Shown here: piece after piece, positions 26,474 to 35,421 of the stretch | Numbering within the stretch: position 1 is the stretch's first letter | Layout of the letters: every line of letters starts with the position of its first letter | NCBI GenBank assembly: GCA_030533405.1 | Contig: JAUNJF010000003.1 | Location: 75,204-139,203, forward strand | Source of the DNA: Eubacteriales bacterium | GTDB lineage: Bacteria > Bacillota > Clostridia > Lachnospirales > Lachnospiraceae | DNA: 64,000 bases | Reading direction: 5' to 3' | Notes under the pieces: model-generated | Seen by the model: only the letters and a program-made list of their open reading frames with translations | Database searches by the model: none | What the model was told of the DNA's origin: nothing | Made by a program: the position numbers and the translations under genes

Positions 26474-27673
26474 TTAAAAATTTAAAATATGCCCCATTTT
26501 CTCCTGCTTTGTTTTTAAATAAAACTCGTCATATTTTCCTGGTTCCATGACAATTGGCACACGCTCTACAATATCTAATCCATATCCCTTTAATCCATAT
26601 ATTTTAAGTGGGTTATTGGTCATCAAACGAAGCTCTTTAATTCCTAAGTCCACCAAAATCTGTGTACCAATCGTATAATCTCTAGCGTCCTCCGGAAATC
26701 CCAATTCCACGTTAGCCTGCACGGTATCTCTACCATGATCCTGTAATTCATACGCACGAATTTTATTAATCAGACCAATTCCACGACCTTCCTGTCGCAT
26801 ATACAAAAGAACACCCCTGCCCTCTTTTGCAATCATCTTCATAGCAGCATCATACTGCTGTCCACAATCGCAACGAGCAGAACCCAAAGCATCACCTGTC
26901 AAACACTCAGAGTGTACACGACAAAGAACTGGAGCGCCATCTGTGATATCTCCCTTCACAAGCGCAACATGATGCTCACCATTTAACTGATTCACATATC
27001 CATGAATTGTAAACTCACCATATCTTGTTGGCATTTTCGCCTTGGCAACGCATTTCACAAACACTTCATGCTCTTTACGATACTGCACCAAATCTGATAT
27101 TGTACCAATCTTTAAATTATGTTTCTTTGCAAATGCAAACAAATCATCTCTTCTTGCCATGGTTCCATCATCATTCATAATCTCACAACACAAACCAACA
27201 GGCTTTAAACCTGCTAATTTCATAAAATCAACCGTTGCCTCTGTATGACCCTGACGTTCAATGACTCCACCTGGTCTTGCCTCTAATGGAAACATATGTC
27301 CCGGACGACGAAAATCTTCTGGTTTTGCTCCATCCTCAACAAACTTTCTTGCGGTCAGTCCTCTCTCATAAGCTGAAATACCTGTTGTGGTATCTACATG
27401 GTCTACCGATACAGAAAATGCAGTACAATGATTGTCTGTATTGGTAATACACATCTGTGGTAAATGCAATTTATCTGTATAGCTTTCATCCATTGGCATA
27501 CAAATCAAGCCCTTTGCATAGCTTGCCATAAAATTCACATTTTCTGTCGTTGCAAACTCAGCTGCACAAATCACATCTCCCTCATTTTCTCTATCTTCGT
27601 TATCTAAGATTACGATACATTTTCCTGCCTTCAAATCCTCTACTAATTCCATTGTTGAATTAAACTCTGCCAT
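26474..27673 (-). CDS. ribBA: RibBA: DHBP synthase and GTP cyclohydrolase II
   Basis: The 399-residue bifunctional enzyme makes both precursors of riboflavin. Residues 1-200 are DHBP synthase ([21 protein letters not shown] and [15 protein letters not shown], converting ribulose 5-phosphate to the four-carbon unit). Residues 205-399 are GTP cyclohydrolase II with the zinc ligands in [17 protein letters not shown] and [16 protein letters not shown]. It follows ribE by 29 bases and shares its FMN-riboswitch control. ribD and ribH, usual partners, are not in the window, so the pathway must be completed elsewhere. Confidence 0.96.
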   Translation of the reverse strand: MAEFNSTMELVEDLKAGKCIVILDNEDRENEGDVICAAEFATTENVNFMASYAKGLICMPMDESYTDKLHLPQMCITNTDNHCTAFSVSVDHVDTTTGISAYERGLTARKFVEDGAKPEDFRRPGHMFPLEARPGGVIERQGHTEATVDFMKLAGLKPVGLCCEIMNDDGTMARRDDLFAFAKKHNLKIGTISDLVQYRKEHEVFVKCVAKAKMPTRYGEFTIHGYVNQLNGEHHVALVKGDITDGAPVLCRVHSECLTGDALGSARCDCGQQYDAAMKMIAKEGRGVLLYMRQEGRGIGLINKIRAYELQDHGRDTVQANVELGFPEDARDYTIGTQILVDLGIKELRLMTNNPLKIYGLKGYGLDIVERVPIVMEPGKYDEFYLKTKQEKMGHILNF

Positions 27674-27702
27674 TTTTATTCTCCTTTTTTCCTACTTTGT
27701 TC

Positions 27703-28365
27703 CTACATAAATCCGTGCTGTGATAAAAAATCAACCGATATTCCACTTTGCGCTTTGGTAGACGAATCATCCACATCTTCAAAATGCATCAATCGCTCAA
27801 TGTATTTTCCCACAACATCATTTTCCAAATTCACAATATCACCTGGTTTTTTATCCAATAATGTTGTGTTACTTCCTGTATGCGGAATCAGTGATACCTT
27901 AAAACACTGTGCATCCACATAAGCAACTGTTAAAGAAATTCCATCTATCGCAATGGATCCTTTTTCGATAATATATTTTAACAGCTTTGCAGGTGTTTTT
28001 ACTGTTACCCACACCGCATTGTCCTCTTTTACAAAACTTTCAATTTCTCCCGTTCCATCAATATGTCCACTGACAATATGTCCACCAAATCTTCCATTTG
28101 CAGCCATTGCCCGTTCCATATTGACTTTACTACCCTTTGACAAGCTTCCAAGCGAAGAACGTCGCAACGTCTCTGCCATGACATCCACTGTAAATGTGTT
28201 AGCCGTCTTTGTTGTCACAGTCAGGCAGACACCATTTACCGCAATCGAATCTCCGATATGCATATCTTCAAAAATGATATTTCCTGCAAGCGTCATTTGA
28301 GAAGACTTTGCACCTTTTTGAATGGAAACCACTGTTCCAATCTCTTCTATGATTCCTGTAAACAA
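27703..28365 (-). CDS. ribE: Riboflavin synthase alpha chain
   Basis: The 220 residues consist of two lumazine-binding barrels. The first starts MFTGIIEEIGTVVS and contains DSIAVNGVCLTV and GHIVSGHIDGTG; the second contains GSIAIDGISLTVAYVD and ENDVVGKYIERL. The enzyme dismutates two 6,7-dimethyl-8-ribityllumazines to riboflavin. The start codon is TTG: the invariant MFTGI sequence begins there, with AAAGGA ten bases upstream. The gene is preceded by the FMN riboswitch and a terminator, so FMN shuts down transcription before the start codon. Confidence 0.95.
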   Translation of the reverse strand: MFTGIIEEIGTVVSIQKGAKSSQMTLAGNIIFEDMHIGDSIAVNGVCLTVTTKTANTFTVDVMAETLRRSSLGSLSKGSKVNMERAMAANGRFGGHIVSGHIDGTGEIESFVKEDNAVWVTVKTPAKLLKYIIEKGSIAIDGISLTVAYVDAQCFKVSLIPHTGSNTTLLDKKPGDIVNLENDVVGKYIERLMHFEDVDDSSTKAQSGISVDFLSQHGFM

Positions 28366-28388
28366 TTTTTCACAATCCTTTCTATCTC

Positions 28389-28429
28389 AAAAATAAAAAT
28401 GTCCCAAAGTAACTTCTTACCTCAGGACA
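28389..28429 (-). terminator. Riboswitch-controlled terminator before ribE
   Basis: Minus-strand TGTCCTGAGGTAA-GAAG-TTACTTTGGGACA (28400-28429) is a 13-pair stem including three G-U pairs, followed by ATTTTTATTTTT. It lies between the RFN aptamer and ribE, the expected position of the expression platform. Confidence 0.88.
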
Positions 28430-28470
28430 CAGTACATACATTAACATATAACCTGACACCAATCGTCAAG

Positions 28471-28596
28471 CTTCCTTCTTCCATCCAGACTATAACTGTC
28501 GGCACCAGAATCTCACTGGTTCATGCCATTTGGCTCGCGGGCTTATGAATCATTCAAATACCGCCGGTGGAGACTTTCACTCCGCCCCGAAGTTCT
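28471..28596 (-). promoter_or_regulatory. FMN riboswitch (RFN element)
   Basis: The minus strand shows the conserved RFN blocks in order: ACTTCGGGGCGGAGTGAAA, CCACCGGCGGT, AAGCCCGCGAGCC, GAACCAGTGAGATTCTGGTG, and CCGACAGTTATAGTCTGGATG followed by GAAGAAGGAAG, which closes P1. It senses FMN. With the terminator at 28389-28429 it should repress the ribE-ribBA operon when FMN is plentiful. The whole 326-base gap between ribE and the AEC transporter is filled by this leader. Confidence 0.97.
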
Positions 28597-28691
28597 TTTC
28601 ACTTTTGTCATTACTCATATCCGTGTTTTTCCAAAAACACCTTCGAACGTCTTTTATCTTATCATAGTTCCCTGTAAATTACTACATTTTT

Positions 28692-29612
28692 CTAAAGAAA
28701 AAAACCAAACAAAACAGGAATGGTAACAAATGCCAAAAGATTGGAAACAAGTGCCATACTTGCACCTAACGTTGTATCCCCTCCGTATGCAGCAGGAATG
28801 ATAATCGTATTTAATCCCAGTGGCATCGAATATGCACAAATCACGACATCCCGAATTTCATTTGGTGTTACAATCCATCGCATAACGCAAAATAATATCA
28901 ATGGCAATATTATCAATCGATAACAAGACACCCAATAAACCCTTCTCATTTTCAACAATTCCTTGACAGAAAACCTTCCAATCACAAATCCAGTCAACAG
29001 CATAGCAACAGGAAACATACAGGCTGCACCGACACCTAAAAATCTTGACAATACATTCGGTAACGAAACATTCCATAATCCAAGGATGATTCCTATAACA
29101 GAGGCGATATTAATCGGATTCATCAGCTTCTGATAATACGGTTGTGACTTTTTATTCGGCATAAGCCAAGATATCCCCACACTATTAATAAATATATTAA
29201 TCGGCAACGTAAAAATCAAATAATCAAATAATATTTCCTCACCAAATACCCCCTCCACCACCGCATTCCCCATAAATGCAATATTTGCAACCGAAAAAGA
29301 ATAACGATATATGCCTACTTGATTTTTCTCTTCTACAAAAAATGGAGTCAGCAAAAATGCAAACAAAATAGCAACCCCTAAAAATATACAACCATATATA
29401 AAAAATGGAGCTTTCATTTTTAAATTTTCTATCGTACACCGACTAATAAATGTATTCAGCACCAAACACGGCATAAATACCATATTTTCAAGCTTTGACA
29501 TTGTCGCATCGCTTTCTTTGGGCAACAAATTCTTTTTCTGAAACACCCATCCTACTGCAAGAAATAAAAACATCAATATCATTTGATTTGCTGTCAGACC
29601 AAATATCCCCAT
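28692..29612 (-). CDS. AEC-family transporter (auxin efflux carrier type)
   Basis: The 306-residue membrane protein has about ten helices in two inverted halves. MGIFGLTANQMILMFLFLAVGWVFQKKNLL starts the fold; the two crossover helices contain NAVVEG and SMPLGLNTIIIPAAYGGD, the latter typical of AEC carriers, which export or import organic anions such as malate. ATG 29612 was chosen over a start 45 bases upstream because it starts at the first helix and has an AGGTG ribosome site. A GTGTTTT/AAAACAC hairpin shortly after the stop may terminate it before the riboswitch. Substrate unknown. Confidence 0.85.
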   Translation of the reverse strand: MGIFGLTANQMILMFLFLAVGWVFQKKNLLPKESDATMSKLENMVFMPCLVLNTFISRCTIENLKMKAPFFIYGCIFLGVAILFAFLLTPFFVEEKNQVGIYRYSFSVANIAFMGNAVVEGVFGEEILFDYLIFTLPINIFINSVGISWLMPNKKSQPYYQKLMNPINIASVIGIILGLWNVSLPNVLSRFLGVGAACMFPVAMLLTGFVIGRFSVKELLKMRRVYWVSCYRLIILPLILFCVMRWIVTPNEIRDVVICAYSMPLGLNTIIIPAAYGGDTTLGASMALVSNLLAFVTIPVLFGFFL

Positions 29613-29631
29613 ATCACACCTACCAATTTCC

Positions 29632-29679
29632 GATAGGAAAAAGGAGTCTTTATACACTATAAAAACTCCTTTTTCTATC
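29632..29679. terminator. Bidirectional-type terminator between exonuclease and AEC genes
   Basis: GATAGGAAAAAGGAGT (29632-29647) is the near-perfect inverse of ACTCCTTTTTCTATC (29665-29679). The long stem ends the exonuclease transcript; its A/T-rich arms could serve both strands. No gene on the plus strand needs it. Confidence 0.75.
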
Positions 29680-29730
29680 TCATGTACTTTCTATATAGGT
29701 TAACAAAATACATGTGTTTTATTCATTTTT

Positions 29731-30411
29731 TTATGCATTCTCTGTATATCTACAATTCGGGAATCCTGCACATCCCCAAAACGCTCCATATCTTCCGTTT
29801 CTTTTACGAAGTTCCTCCCCACAAAATGGACATGTTTTGGCATTCGTTGCCTGTTCTGGTTGCGATGCAAGTGCTTTTCCAAATGCTTCAAACACCTTCT
29901 GATTCATCCGACAATCATTGAGTGCACGATGTGCTCCCTGCGTTGATAAGTGATAATACTGTGCTAAATCTGTCAAACGATGATGTGAAAGCTCTGGAAG
30001 AAGCTTCTTTGCCATTCTTAAGGTATCCACATAATCATTTTCCGGAATTTGCCCCAGATACTTTTGTGCATCCCGATAAATAAATTTTAAATCAAAGCTC
30101 TTAATGTTATGCCCTACCAAAACATCATCACCAGCAAATTCTAAAAACCTTGGCAAAACTTCTGCAAAAGTCGGAGCGTTTTTCACCATTGCATCCGTAA
30201 TTCCATTGACTGCTGAGGCGGCATACGGAATGGTTCGAAGCGGATTTACCAATTCGCTAAATTCCACAACTACTTTTCCATCCTTAACCTTAATTGCAGA
30301 AATCTCAATCACTTCGTCATAATTAGACGAGATTCCTGTTGTCTCTAAATCAAACAACACATAAGATGGTATATAGCTATTCAATTGTTTTCCTGGTTTG
30401 TTTCCTAACAT
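29731..30411 (-). CDS. DnaQ-like 3'-5' exonuclease with zinc-finger tail
   Basis: The 226 residues hold a DEDDh exonuclease (about 13-175): Exo [22 protein letters not shown], Exo [13 protein letters not shown], Exo [15 protein letters not shown], giving the four metal-binding acids and catalytic His. The tail (about 190-226) is a topoisomerase-type zinc finger with CPFC and a CAGFPNC pair. It resembles the PolC/epsilon proofreading nuclease or small stand-alone exonucleases that act on DNA or RNA ends. The zinc finger probably assists nucleic acid binding. It follows a zinc-ribbon protein gene by 23 bases. Confidence 0.9.
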   Translation of the reverse strand: MLGNKPGKQLNSYIPSYVLFDLETTGISSNYDEVIEISAIKVKDGKVVVEFSELVNPLRTIPYAASAVNGITDAMVKNAPTFAEVLPRFLEFAGDDVLVGHNIKSFDLKFIYRDAQKYLGQIPENDYVDTLRMAKKLLPELSHHRLTDLAQYYHLSTQGAHRALNDCRMNQKVFEAFGKALASQPEQATNAKTCPFCGEELRKRNGRYGAFWGCAGFPNCRYTENA

Positions 30412-30434
30412 CCTTTTTCTCCATATATAGATTA

Positions 30435-31505
30435 TTATTTAATCTTCTTGATTTTACCCATTTGCACAACGATTTTTCGTTTTTCCCCTAATTCAAATTT
30501 TTGCCATTCTTCAAGGGATACGTCCTTATTATAAACCTTATTTTTCTTTGTCACAAACGTCACAACGTATTTCTCAATTCGTTCTCCCTCGCGTTCCTGA
30601 TCTGCTAACACCACGTCACCCCAATATGGATCTTCTTTTTTTCCATCTGTTTTTACCGAGTGATCATAAATCCATTTTTCAATTTCATAGTAATACTTTG
30701 TCTTATATATGGGAACATCCTTATACACCGGCTGCCGTTCTGTCTCTGTATAATATTCCGTTCGATACCTTGGTGTCTGCACGGTTTCTTCCTTAAAAGT
30801 TCCATCTCCATTATCTATGTAATTTGTATGGGTATCATATCCATCTAACACATCCCGCGACTTTTGTACCGACACATCCTCATAATGATCAATCACATGA
30901 TCATAATGGTGTATTTCTTTTTTATGGTCATACTCCCGTCCACCTGCAGGCACAGCCCAATCCGATTCCTTCACGGTCTTGTATGCCTCAATCTGAATCT
31001 CACGACTCCAGGATTTGTCTTGCAATGTTGCGGCTGTGTTCTTTGGCCATAAAATAATCGTCATCAATGCAATCAGCAACGCTGCAATCCACGCAAACCG
31101 TTTTCTAGTTCGTAAGCTCTCCCGCATGCCACGCTCTTTATCTTGTGTCTTAACAGACGAAGCTGGAGAATATTTTGGAGATAGCGTACTCGATTGTTTT
31201 TGTTCCGCCATCTTTTTGGGATTATCAAAATAATCTCCGCTCTTACTCTCTTTCGGTGCACCACAATTTACACACTCACCAACATGATAACGGTTCAATC
31301 CACCACAAAAACTACAAGTCCAATCTGCACCTTTTCCATAATTCTGTGCAACCTTCGCATCCAAATAATTTTTTTGTTCACCCAGATAGAACTTTGTTCC
31401 TTCATCCTGCGGATGTCCGCAACCAGGACATTGCTTTTTCAATCCACCAATCCCTTTTTGATTGCAATAGGGACAATCCCATAAACCTTCCACTAAATTC
31501 GACAT
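30435..31505 (-). CDS. Membrane protein with two N-terminal zinc fingers
   Basis: The 356-residue protein starts with two CxxC modules: CPYC/CPGC (residues 11-14 and 26-29) and a RanBP2-like finger CSFC...CVNC (62-65, 76-79). A single helix follows (about 134-155), then an external domain dense in Tyr and charged residues ([34 protein letters not shown]), rich in repeated Y-x-T/E patterns. Similar zinc-ribbon membrane proteins are widespread in Firmicutes without a known role. A cytoplasmic zinc part with an outside domain suggests a stress or envelope function, but this is a guess. Confidence 0.7.
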   Translation of the reverse strand: MSNLVEGLWDCPYCNQKGIGGLKKQCPGCGHPQDEGTKFYLGEQKNYLDAKVAQNYGKGADWTCSFCGGLNRYHVGECVNCGAPKESKSGDYFDNPKKMAEQKQSSTLSPKYSPASSVKTQDKERGMRESLRTRKRFAWIAALLIALMTIILWPKNTAATLQDKSWSREIQIEAYKTVKESDWAVPAGGREYDHKKEIHHYDHVIDHYEDVSVQKSRDVLDGYDTHTNYIDNGDGTFKEETVQTPRYRTEYYTETERQPVYKDVPIYKTKYYYEIEKWIYDHSVKTDGKKEDPYWGDVVLADQEREGERIEKYVVTFVTKKNKVYNKDVSLEEWQKFELGEKRKIVVQMGKIKKIK

Positions 31506-31544
31506 TTTTCTCTCCCATTTTCTTTTTTTGCTAATATGTATAAA

Positions 31545-31588
31545 TTAAAAAATGATAAGAAAACACGATATCGTATTCTCCTATCATT
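31545..31588 (-). terminator. Intrinsic terminator of the ABC transporter operon
   Basis: Minus-strand AATGATAGGAGAATACG pairs with CGTGTTTTCTTATCATT (31551-31588), followed by TTTTTT. It lies 45 bases after the stop of the last permease gene. Confidence 0.82.
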
Positions 31589-31633
31589 TATTATAACATT
31601 TTTTTCTTGCAAAGGAATAAAAACCTTTTTTAT

Positions 31634-32737
31634 CTAAAACGCTGTCACATCAGCACGGCTCATCATTCGTCCCTTCGACAAAACAAGTGGAATCACAATT
31701 AACAAATCGCATATCATAAAACCAACCATGCCTGTTTGAGATGCAAACATGAGATACTCACCCTTTGGTACATAGTAAAGTTCATTTATAATATATGTAT
31801 ATGTTAACATAATACCTGCTCCTATGATACAGGCAATTGCGTTCATAACAAACACTTCTGCTATCACCTTTTTCTTTACATCCCATTTACTTCTTCCAAG
31901 TGCCCGGTATACTCCAAATTCATAAATACGTTTTATGTACTGTCCTGTTATGACAGAATTCACTGTCACTGCAAGCACAATAGCAATCAATATATCAATC
32001 AAATAAAATAACACAAAAAAGATTTTGATTTGACCCATGAAACTTGCCTCTTCTGTTTCAGAAATCTGCACTTTTTTATCTTTCGCCAAATCTCTAACAT
32101 AATCATAGAGTTCTTTTCCAACCATCGTATCACTATAAATATACAAACGCCCCAGATTTTCGTCATCCTCATAAACATAAAAAGTACAAAAGCTTCCATC
32201 ATCAATAATTGCATCCACAGTATACACACCATCTAAAACAGAATCAAATGTCTCATCTAGCTTATCACCAAGTTTTATTCCCTTATTATTTGCAAAATCC
32301 TGACTAATCACCATGCTTCGATGCTTACAGTTTGAAAAATCCCCTTCAATTCCAAGATGGTTAAAAACCTTCTTCATATCATCAACGGAATTAAACACAT
32401 AAGACCATCCACCCATTTCTAGATTTAACACAGTTTGATGTTGCATTCCACTAAATCCCAATGCAGTAACATCCACATAGTTTAATTTCGGATCCTCTTG
32501 GACAAGTTTTTTAAATGCAGCAAAATCCTTATATTCTTCATCTGTTGGTTGAATACCGGCAACAACAACCTGGTTCGAATACTCAAATTCCTTGTGAAAC
32601 GGGTAAATGACAGATTGAATATAGTTACCACTTAAAAACATAAGTGTTGCCAAAACCATCATAAACACACCAATAAAACATCTTCCCTTATTTTCTTTCA
32701 TATAATAGATTGCTGAAAATGGATTTCTTTTATTCAT
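31634..32737 (-). CDS. FtsX-family ABC transporter permease
   Basis: The 367 residues have the FtsX/MacB layout: helix 1 (about 19-39), a large extracytoplasmic domain (40-225), then three helices (about 232-260, 288-310, 330-352) with the typical RIYEFGVYRALGRSKWDVKKKVIAE loop between helices 2 and 3. It should form a heterodimer with the 33424-34584 permease and use the ATPase at 32730-33422. Such systems export lipoproteins or peptides or give peptide-antibiotic resistance. It overlaps the ATPase gene by eight bases. The closely linked NarL/HK two-component pair fits an antibiotic-sensing module. Confidence 0.88.
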   Translation of the reverse strand: MNKRNPFSAIYYMKENKGRCFIGVFMMVLATLMFLSGNYIQSVIYPFHKEFEYSNQVVVAGIQPTDEEYKDFAAFKKLVQEDPKLNYVDVTALGFSGMQHQTVLNLEMGGWSYVFNSVDDMKKVFNHLGIEGDFSNCKHRSMVISQDFANNKGIKLGDKLDETFDSVLDGVYTVDAIIDDGSFCTFYVYEDDENLGRLYIYSDTMVGKELYDYVRDLAKDKKVQISETEEASFMGQIKIFFVLFYLIDILIAIVLAVTVNSVITGQYIKRIYEFGVYRALGRSKWDVKKKVIAEVFVMNAIACIIGAGIMLTYTYIINELYYVPKGEYLMFASQTGMVGFMICDLLIVIPLVLSKGRMMSRADVTAF

Positions 32738-33422
32738 CTTGTTTCCTTTCTGATTCTGACATCACAACATTACTCAATTTACCATCCCACATTTCAACTA
32801 AGATATCTACATCTTCCAATACTGATCGGTCATGGGTTACAACAATCACCAAACGCTCCTTCGAATACGCTTTTAATATCTTCATGACATTAAATGCATT
32901 TTCATGATCTAGTGATGCCGTCGGCTCATCCGCAAAAATGACCTTCGGATTATTAATCATGGCTCTTGCAATTGCAACACGCTGACATTGTCCACCAGAT
33001 AGTTTTGCTGGACGTTTTCCCCATTCCCGTTCCTTTAGTCCGAGTGCTGTCAGATACTTTGTTGCATTTTCAACTGCCTCTTTTTTCTCACTGGTCGCTG
33101 CAACAATCACATTATCCAAAGCTGACATATAGGGAACAAGATAATGCTTTTGAAAAACAAATCCAAATTCCTTTCTTCGCATTTCCTCTCTTTGCTTGTT
33201 TGAAAGCATTGTCAATTCCTTTCCATTGTAAATTACATTTCCCTCGGTTGGTGTTTTTAAGGTTGACATAACATACATTAATGTGCTTTTTCCACTTCCT
33301 GAAGGACCAATCATTCCAACAAGTCCCTTGTCTGGTAATTCCAAATCAAAACCATTTAAGGCATACATTTTATCCTCTGAATCCATATCATAAATCATAC
33401 TTACATTTTTTATTTCAAACAT
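32730..33422 (-). CDS. ABC transporter ATP-binding protein (MacB/LolD type)
   Basis: The 230-residue ATPase has Walker A GPSGSGKST (39-47), Q-loop FQKHYLVPYMSALDNVI, signature LSGGQCQRVAIARAM, Walker B VIFADEPTASLD and the H-loop VVTHD. This is the LolD/MacB subgroup that powers FtsX-type permeases. It is sandwiched between the two permease genes, with one base to the upstream stop and eight overlapping bases downstream. Function depends on the permease pair; probable peptide or antimicrobial export or sensing. Confidence 0.94.
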   Translation of the reverse strand: MFEIKNVSMIYDMDSEDKMYALNGFDLELPDKGLVGMIGPSGSGKSTLMYVMSTLKTPTEGNVIYNGKELTMLSNKQREEMRRKEFGFVFQKHYLVPYMSALDNVIVAATSEKKEAVENATKYLTALGLKEREWGKRPAKLSGGQCQRVAIARAMINNPKVIFADEPTASLDHENAFNVMKILKAYSKERLVIVVTHDRSVLEDVDILVEMWDGKLSNVVMSESERKQDE

Positions 33423-33423
33423 A

Positions 33424-34584
33424 TTAGTCCTCCATTCGATCCACTGTTTTTATCTTATGAATTGTTACAAGAATTGGTATCTGTAAAACACCAATAATTG
33501 CCATAAATGCTGCAACGATTCGCAGTAAATGTGCAAAATCAAAATAACGATAAATCAGTCCCATATTATCAAGTACCATATGCGCAAATACATAAAGGAT
33601 AATCATCGTCACTACAATTCCAATCACAGTGCTCATACCAAAAATAAGAGCGATTTCCCGCATCATCATTCCATAAATTTCTTTCCGTCCAAAACCAATC
33701 GAACTATATAAACAATACTCGTTAACACGACTACGCATAAAGGATATGTAGGCAACCAATATAGAAATTGCCAGGAATACCATAACCACGACTAACAGAG
33801 CTACAATCGCAACATCCAATACATCCGTTACCATTTCCTTATAACTCTTTTTCCACTCCACAGCATCATGAAGTGTATCGTATTCTGTGACCTCTATTCC
33901 TGTATCCTTTAATACCTTTGCCATATCCGAATTTTCTTCATTACAATATACAGTCATGTACCACCCAGTGTTCATATATCCCTTGGGTGTTCCCACACAA
34001 ACGAGATAATCTGACTCCACAACACCAACCACTTTAAACACCTTGCCATAATAATTCTCCATAAAGTAGCCATCAAGCTGCATTTTTCTGTTCATAAACA
34101 CCTTCTTGTCAACCAGAATCTCACCATCTGCTTTCGGCATTCGACCGTCTACAAGTTTTGCATCCATATGCTCTAAATAGGCCGGCACCTGTTCGGGCTC
34201 TAACAGCGGAAAATAATAACTAACCGATCCAACAATCCCCTGATAATTCGCACTTAACACCTGAGAATATACAACCTCTTCTACTCCATCATGAACCTTT
34301 AATTGTTTCATGATATCTGCTCTTGTTTCTTCCACCTTTTGTCGAAATTCATCATCCGTCGCATACGCATCCTGATCAATCCCTGCCGTCTCCAGACTCA
34401 AACTGATATATGCCACATGTTTGGGCAATTCCAAAAATAATGTTCGAAAACTCTCCTGTGTTGTCATCAGCAAAAAGTTAATCACATACATGGTCATCAG
34501 GGTCAGCGATAGTGCAATCAGCATAACCCATACCTGTTTTTTATTGTTTCGCACAAATTTCAGTGCTGATAATTGATTTTTCAT
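33424..34584 (-). CDS. FtsX-family ABC transporter permease, first of pair
   Basis: The 386-residue protein again shows FtsX layout: helix 1 (about 20-42), an extracytoplasmic domain (43-245), three helices (about 255-283, 305-335, 352-375) and the RSRVNEYCLYSSIGFGRKEIYGMM loop. The start is ambiguous. I used ATG 34584, which begins MKNQLSALKF; an in-frame TTG lies 15 bases upstream. Neither has a ribosome site at the usual spacing. The only strong one (AAAGGAG) lies further upstream, ahead of a GCAGCAAA/TTTGCTGC hairpin and a short overlapping frame. Promoter and terminator context suggest this is the first gene of the transporter operon. Confidence 0.82.
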   Translation of the reverse strand: MKNQLSALKFVRNNKKQVWVMLIALSLTLMTMYVINFLLMTTQESFRTLFLELPKHVAYISLSLETAGIDQDAYATDDEFRQKVEETRADIMKQLKVHDGVEEVVYSQVLSANYQGIVGSVSYYFPLLEPEQVPAYLEHMDAKLVDGRMPKADGEILVDKKVFMNRKMQLDGYFMENYYGKVFKVVGVVESDYLVCVGTPKGYMNTGWYMTVYCNEENSDMAKVLKDTGIEVTEYDTLHDAVEWKKSYKEMVTDVLDVAIVALLVVVMVFLAISILVAYISFMRSRVNEYCLYSSIGFGRKEIYGMMMREIALIFGMSTVIGIVVTMIILYVFAHMVLDNMGLIYRYFDFAHLLRIVAAFMAIIGVLQIPILVTIHKIKTVDRMED

Positions 34585-34603
34585 TTTGTTCTGCAGCAAA
34601 CAT
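34541..34603 (-). CDS. Possible 20-codon leader peptide overlapping permease start
   Basis: ATG 34603 lies nine bases after AGGAG and opens a 20-residue frame (MFAAEQNEKSIISTEICAKQ) that ends inside the permease gene in another frame. It uses the best ribosome site in the leader, and a GCAGCAAA/TTTGCTGC hairpin covers its start. It could couple or attenuate translation of the permease, or could be chance. Low confidence. Confidence 0.25.
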   Translation of the reverse strand: MFAAEQNEKSIISTEICAKQ

Positions 34604-34691
34604 TTGCTGCGTGCTCCTTTCCTGTTGTTTTTCCTATTTTTTCTTCATTTCATCCTACTTTGATAATCCCATCTTACTCATTTTACGCAAA

Positions 34692-34733
34692 TAAAAAAAG
34701 TGACTGTAGTCATATTTTCGTATGACCACAGTC
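34692..34733 (-). terminator. Intrinsic terminator of the two-component operon
   Basis: Minus-strand GACTGTGGTCATA pairs with TATGACTACAGTC (34702-34733) around a short loop and is followed by a T-rich tract (CACTTTTTTTATTT). It lies about 18 bases after the response regulator stop and separates it from the ABC transporter. Confidence 0.88.
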
Positions 34734-34750
34734 TTATTCCTGTCACGCTT

Positions 34751-35416
34751 TTATTTTTGTAATTCCACAATCAACTTCACACGATCATGAATACCTGTTT
34801 TATCATAAATATTTGAGATATAATTCTTTACGGTTCCCTCAGATATATATAATCTATCCGCAATCTGTTTGTTCGTAAGCCCTTCTACCATAAGAGAACA
34901 GATTTCCTTTTCTCGATTTGTCAATTCCGATGAAATATCATTTTGTGAAGCATTCATCTTGTCTGGTGTATCTTGTTTCACACCCAAATTTTTGGTCATA
35001 AGTTCTGTCAATCTACTCATAACCTTTTGATCCAGCACTGTAACACCACTTAAAATTTGTGCAACTGCGCCCAATATAGCATCTTTTCCACTATCCTTTA
35101 ACAGATAACCATCAGCACCACCTGCAATTGCTTCTGTAATGTACTGATCATCATAAAATGTGGTAAGTACCAAAATCTTTATCATAGGATATTTATCCTT
35201 CATGATTTTGATCAGTTCAATGCCACCCATACCTTTCATATTCAAATCCACAAGTGCAATATCACAGACATCTGCTTTTTCCTCTAAAATATGTAGTGCC
35301 GCATTTCCATCATTCGCTTTTCCAATAATTTCCATATCATTTAACGACAAGATGATTTCCAAACTATCTAACAATAGATTCTCATCATCAACTAACAATG
35401 CTTTATATGTAGCCAT
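34751..35416 (-). CDS. NarL/LuxR-type response regulator
   Basis: The 221 residues consist of a receiver domain (1-125; phospho-acceptor Asp in IALVDLNMKGMGG near 57, acidic pair VDDEN at 10-14, Lys in GYLLKDSGKDA) and a LuxR HTH (155-221; ELTNREKEICSLMVEGLTNKQIADRL, then YISEGTVKNYISNIYDK). It is encoded five bases after its kinase. By position it probably controls the adjacent FtsX-type transporter, as in many peptide-sensing systems, but no operator was identified. Confidence 0.93.
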   Translation of the reverse strand: MATYKALLVDDENLLLDSLEIILSLNDMEIIGKANDGNAALHILEEKADVCDIALVDLNMKGMGGIELIKIMKDKYPMIKILVLTTFYDDQYITEAIAGGADGYLLKDSGKDAILGAVAQILSGVTVLDQKVMSRLTELMTKNLGVKQDTPDKMNASQNDISSELTNREKEICSLMVEGLTNKQIADRLYISEGTVKNYISNIYDKTGIHDRVKLIVELQK

Positions 35417-35421
35417 AATCT

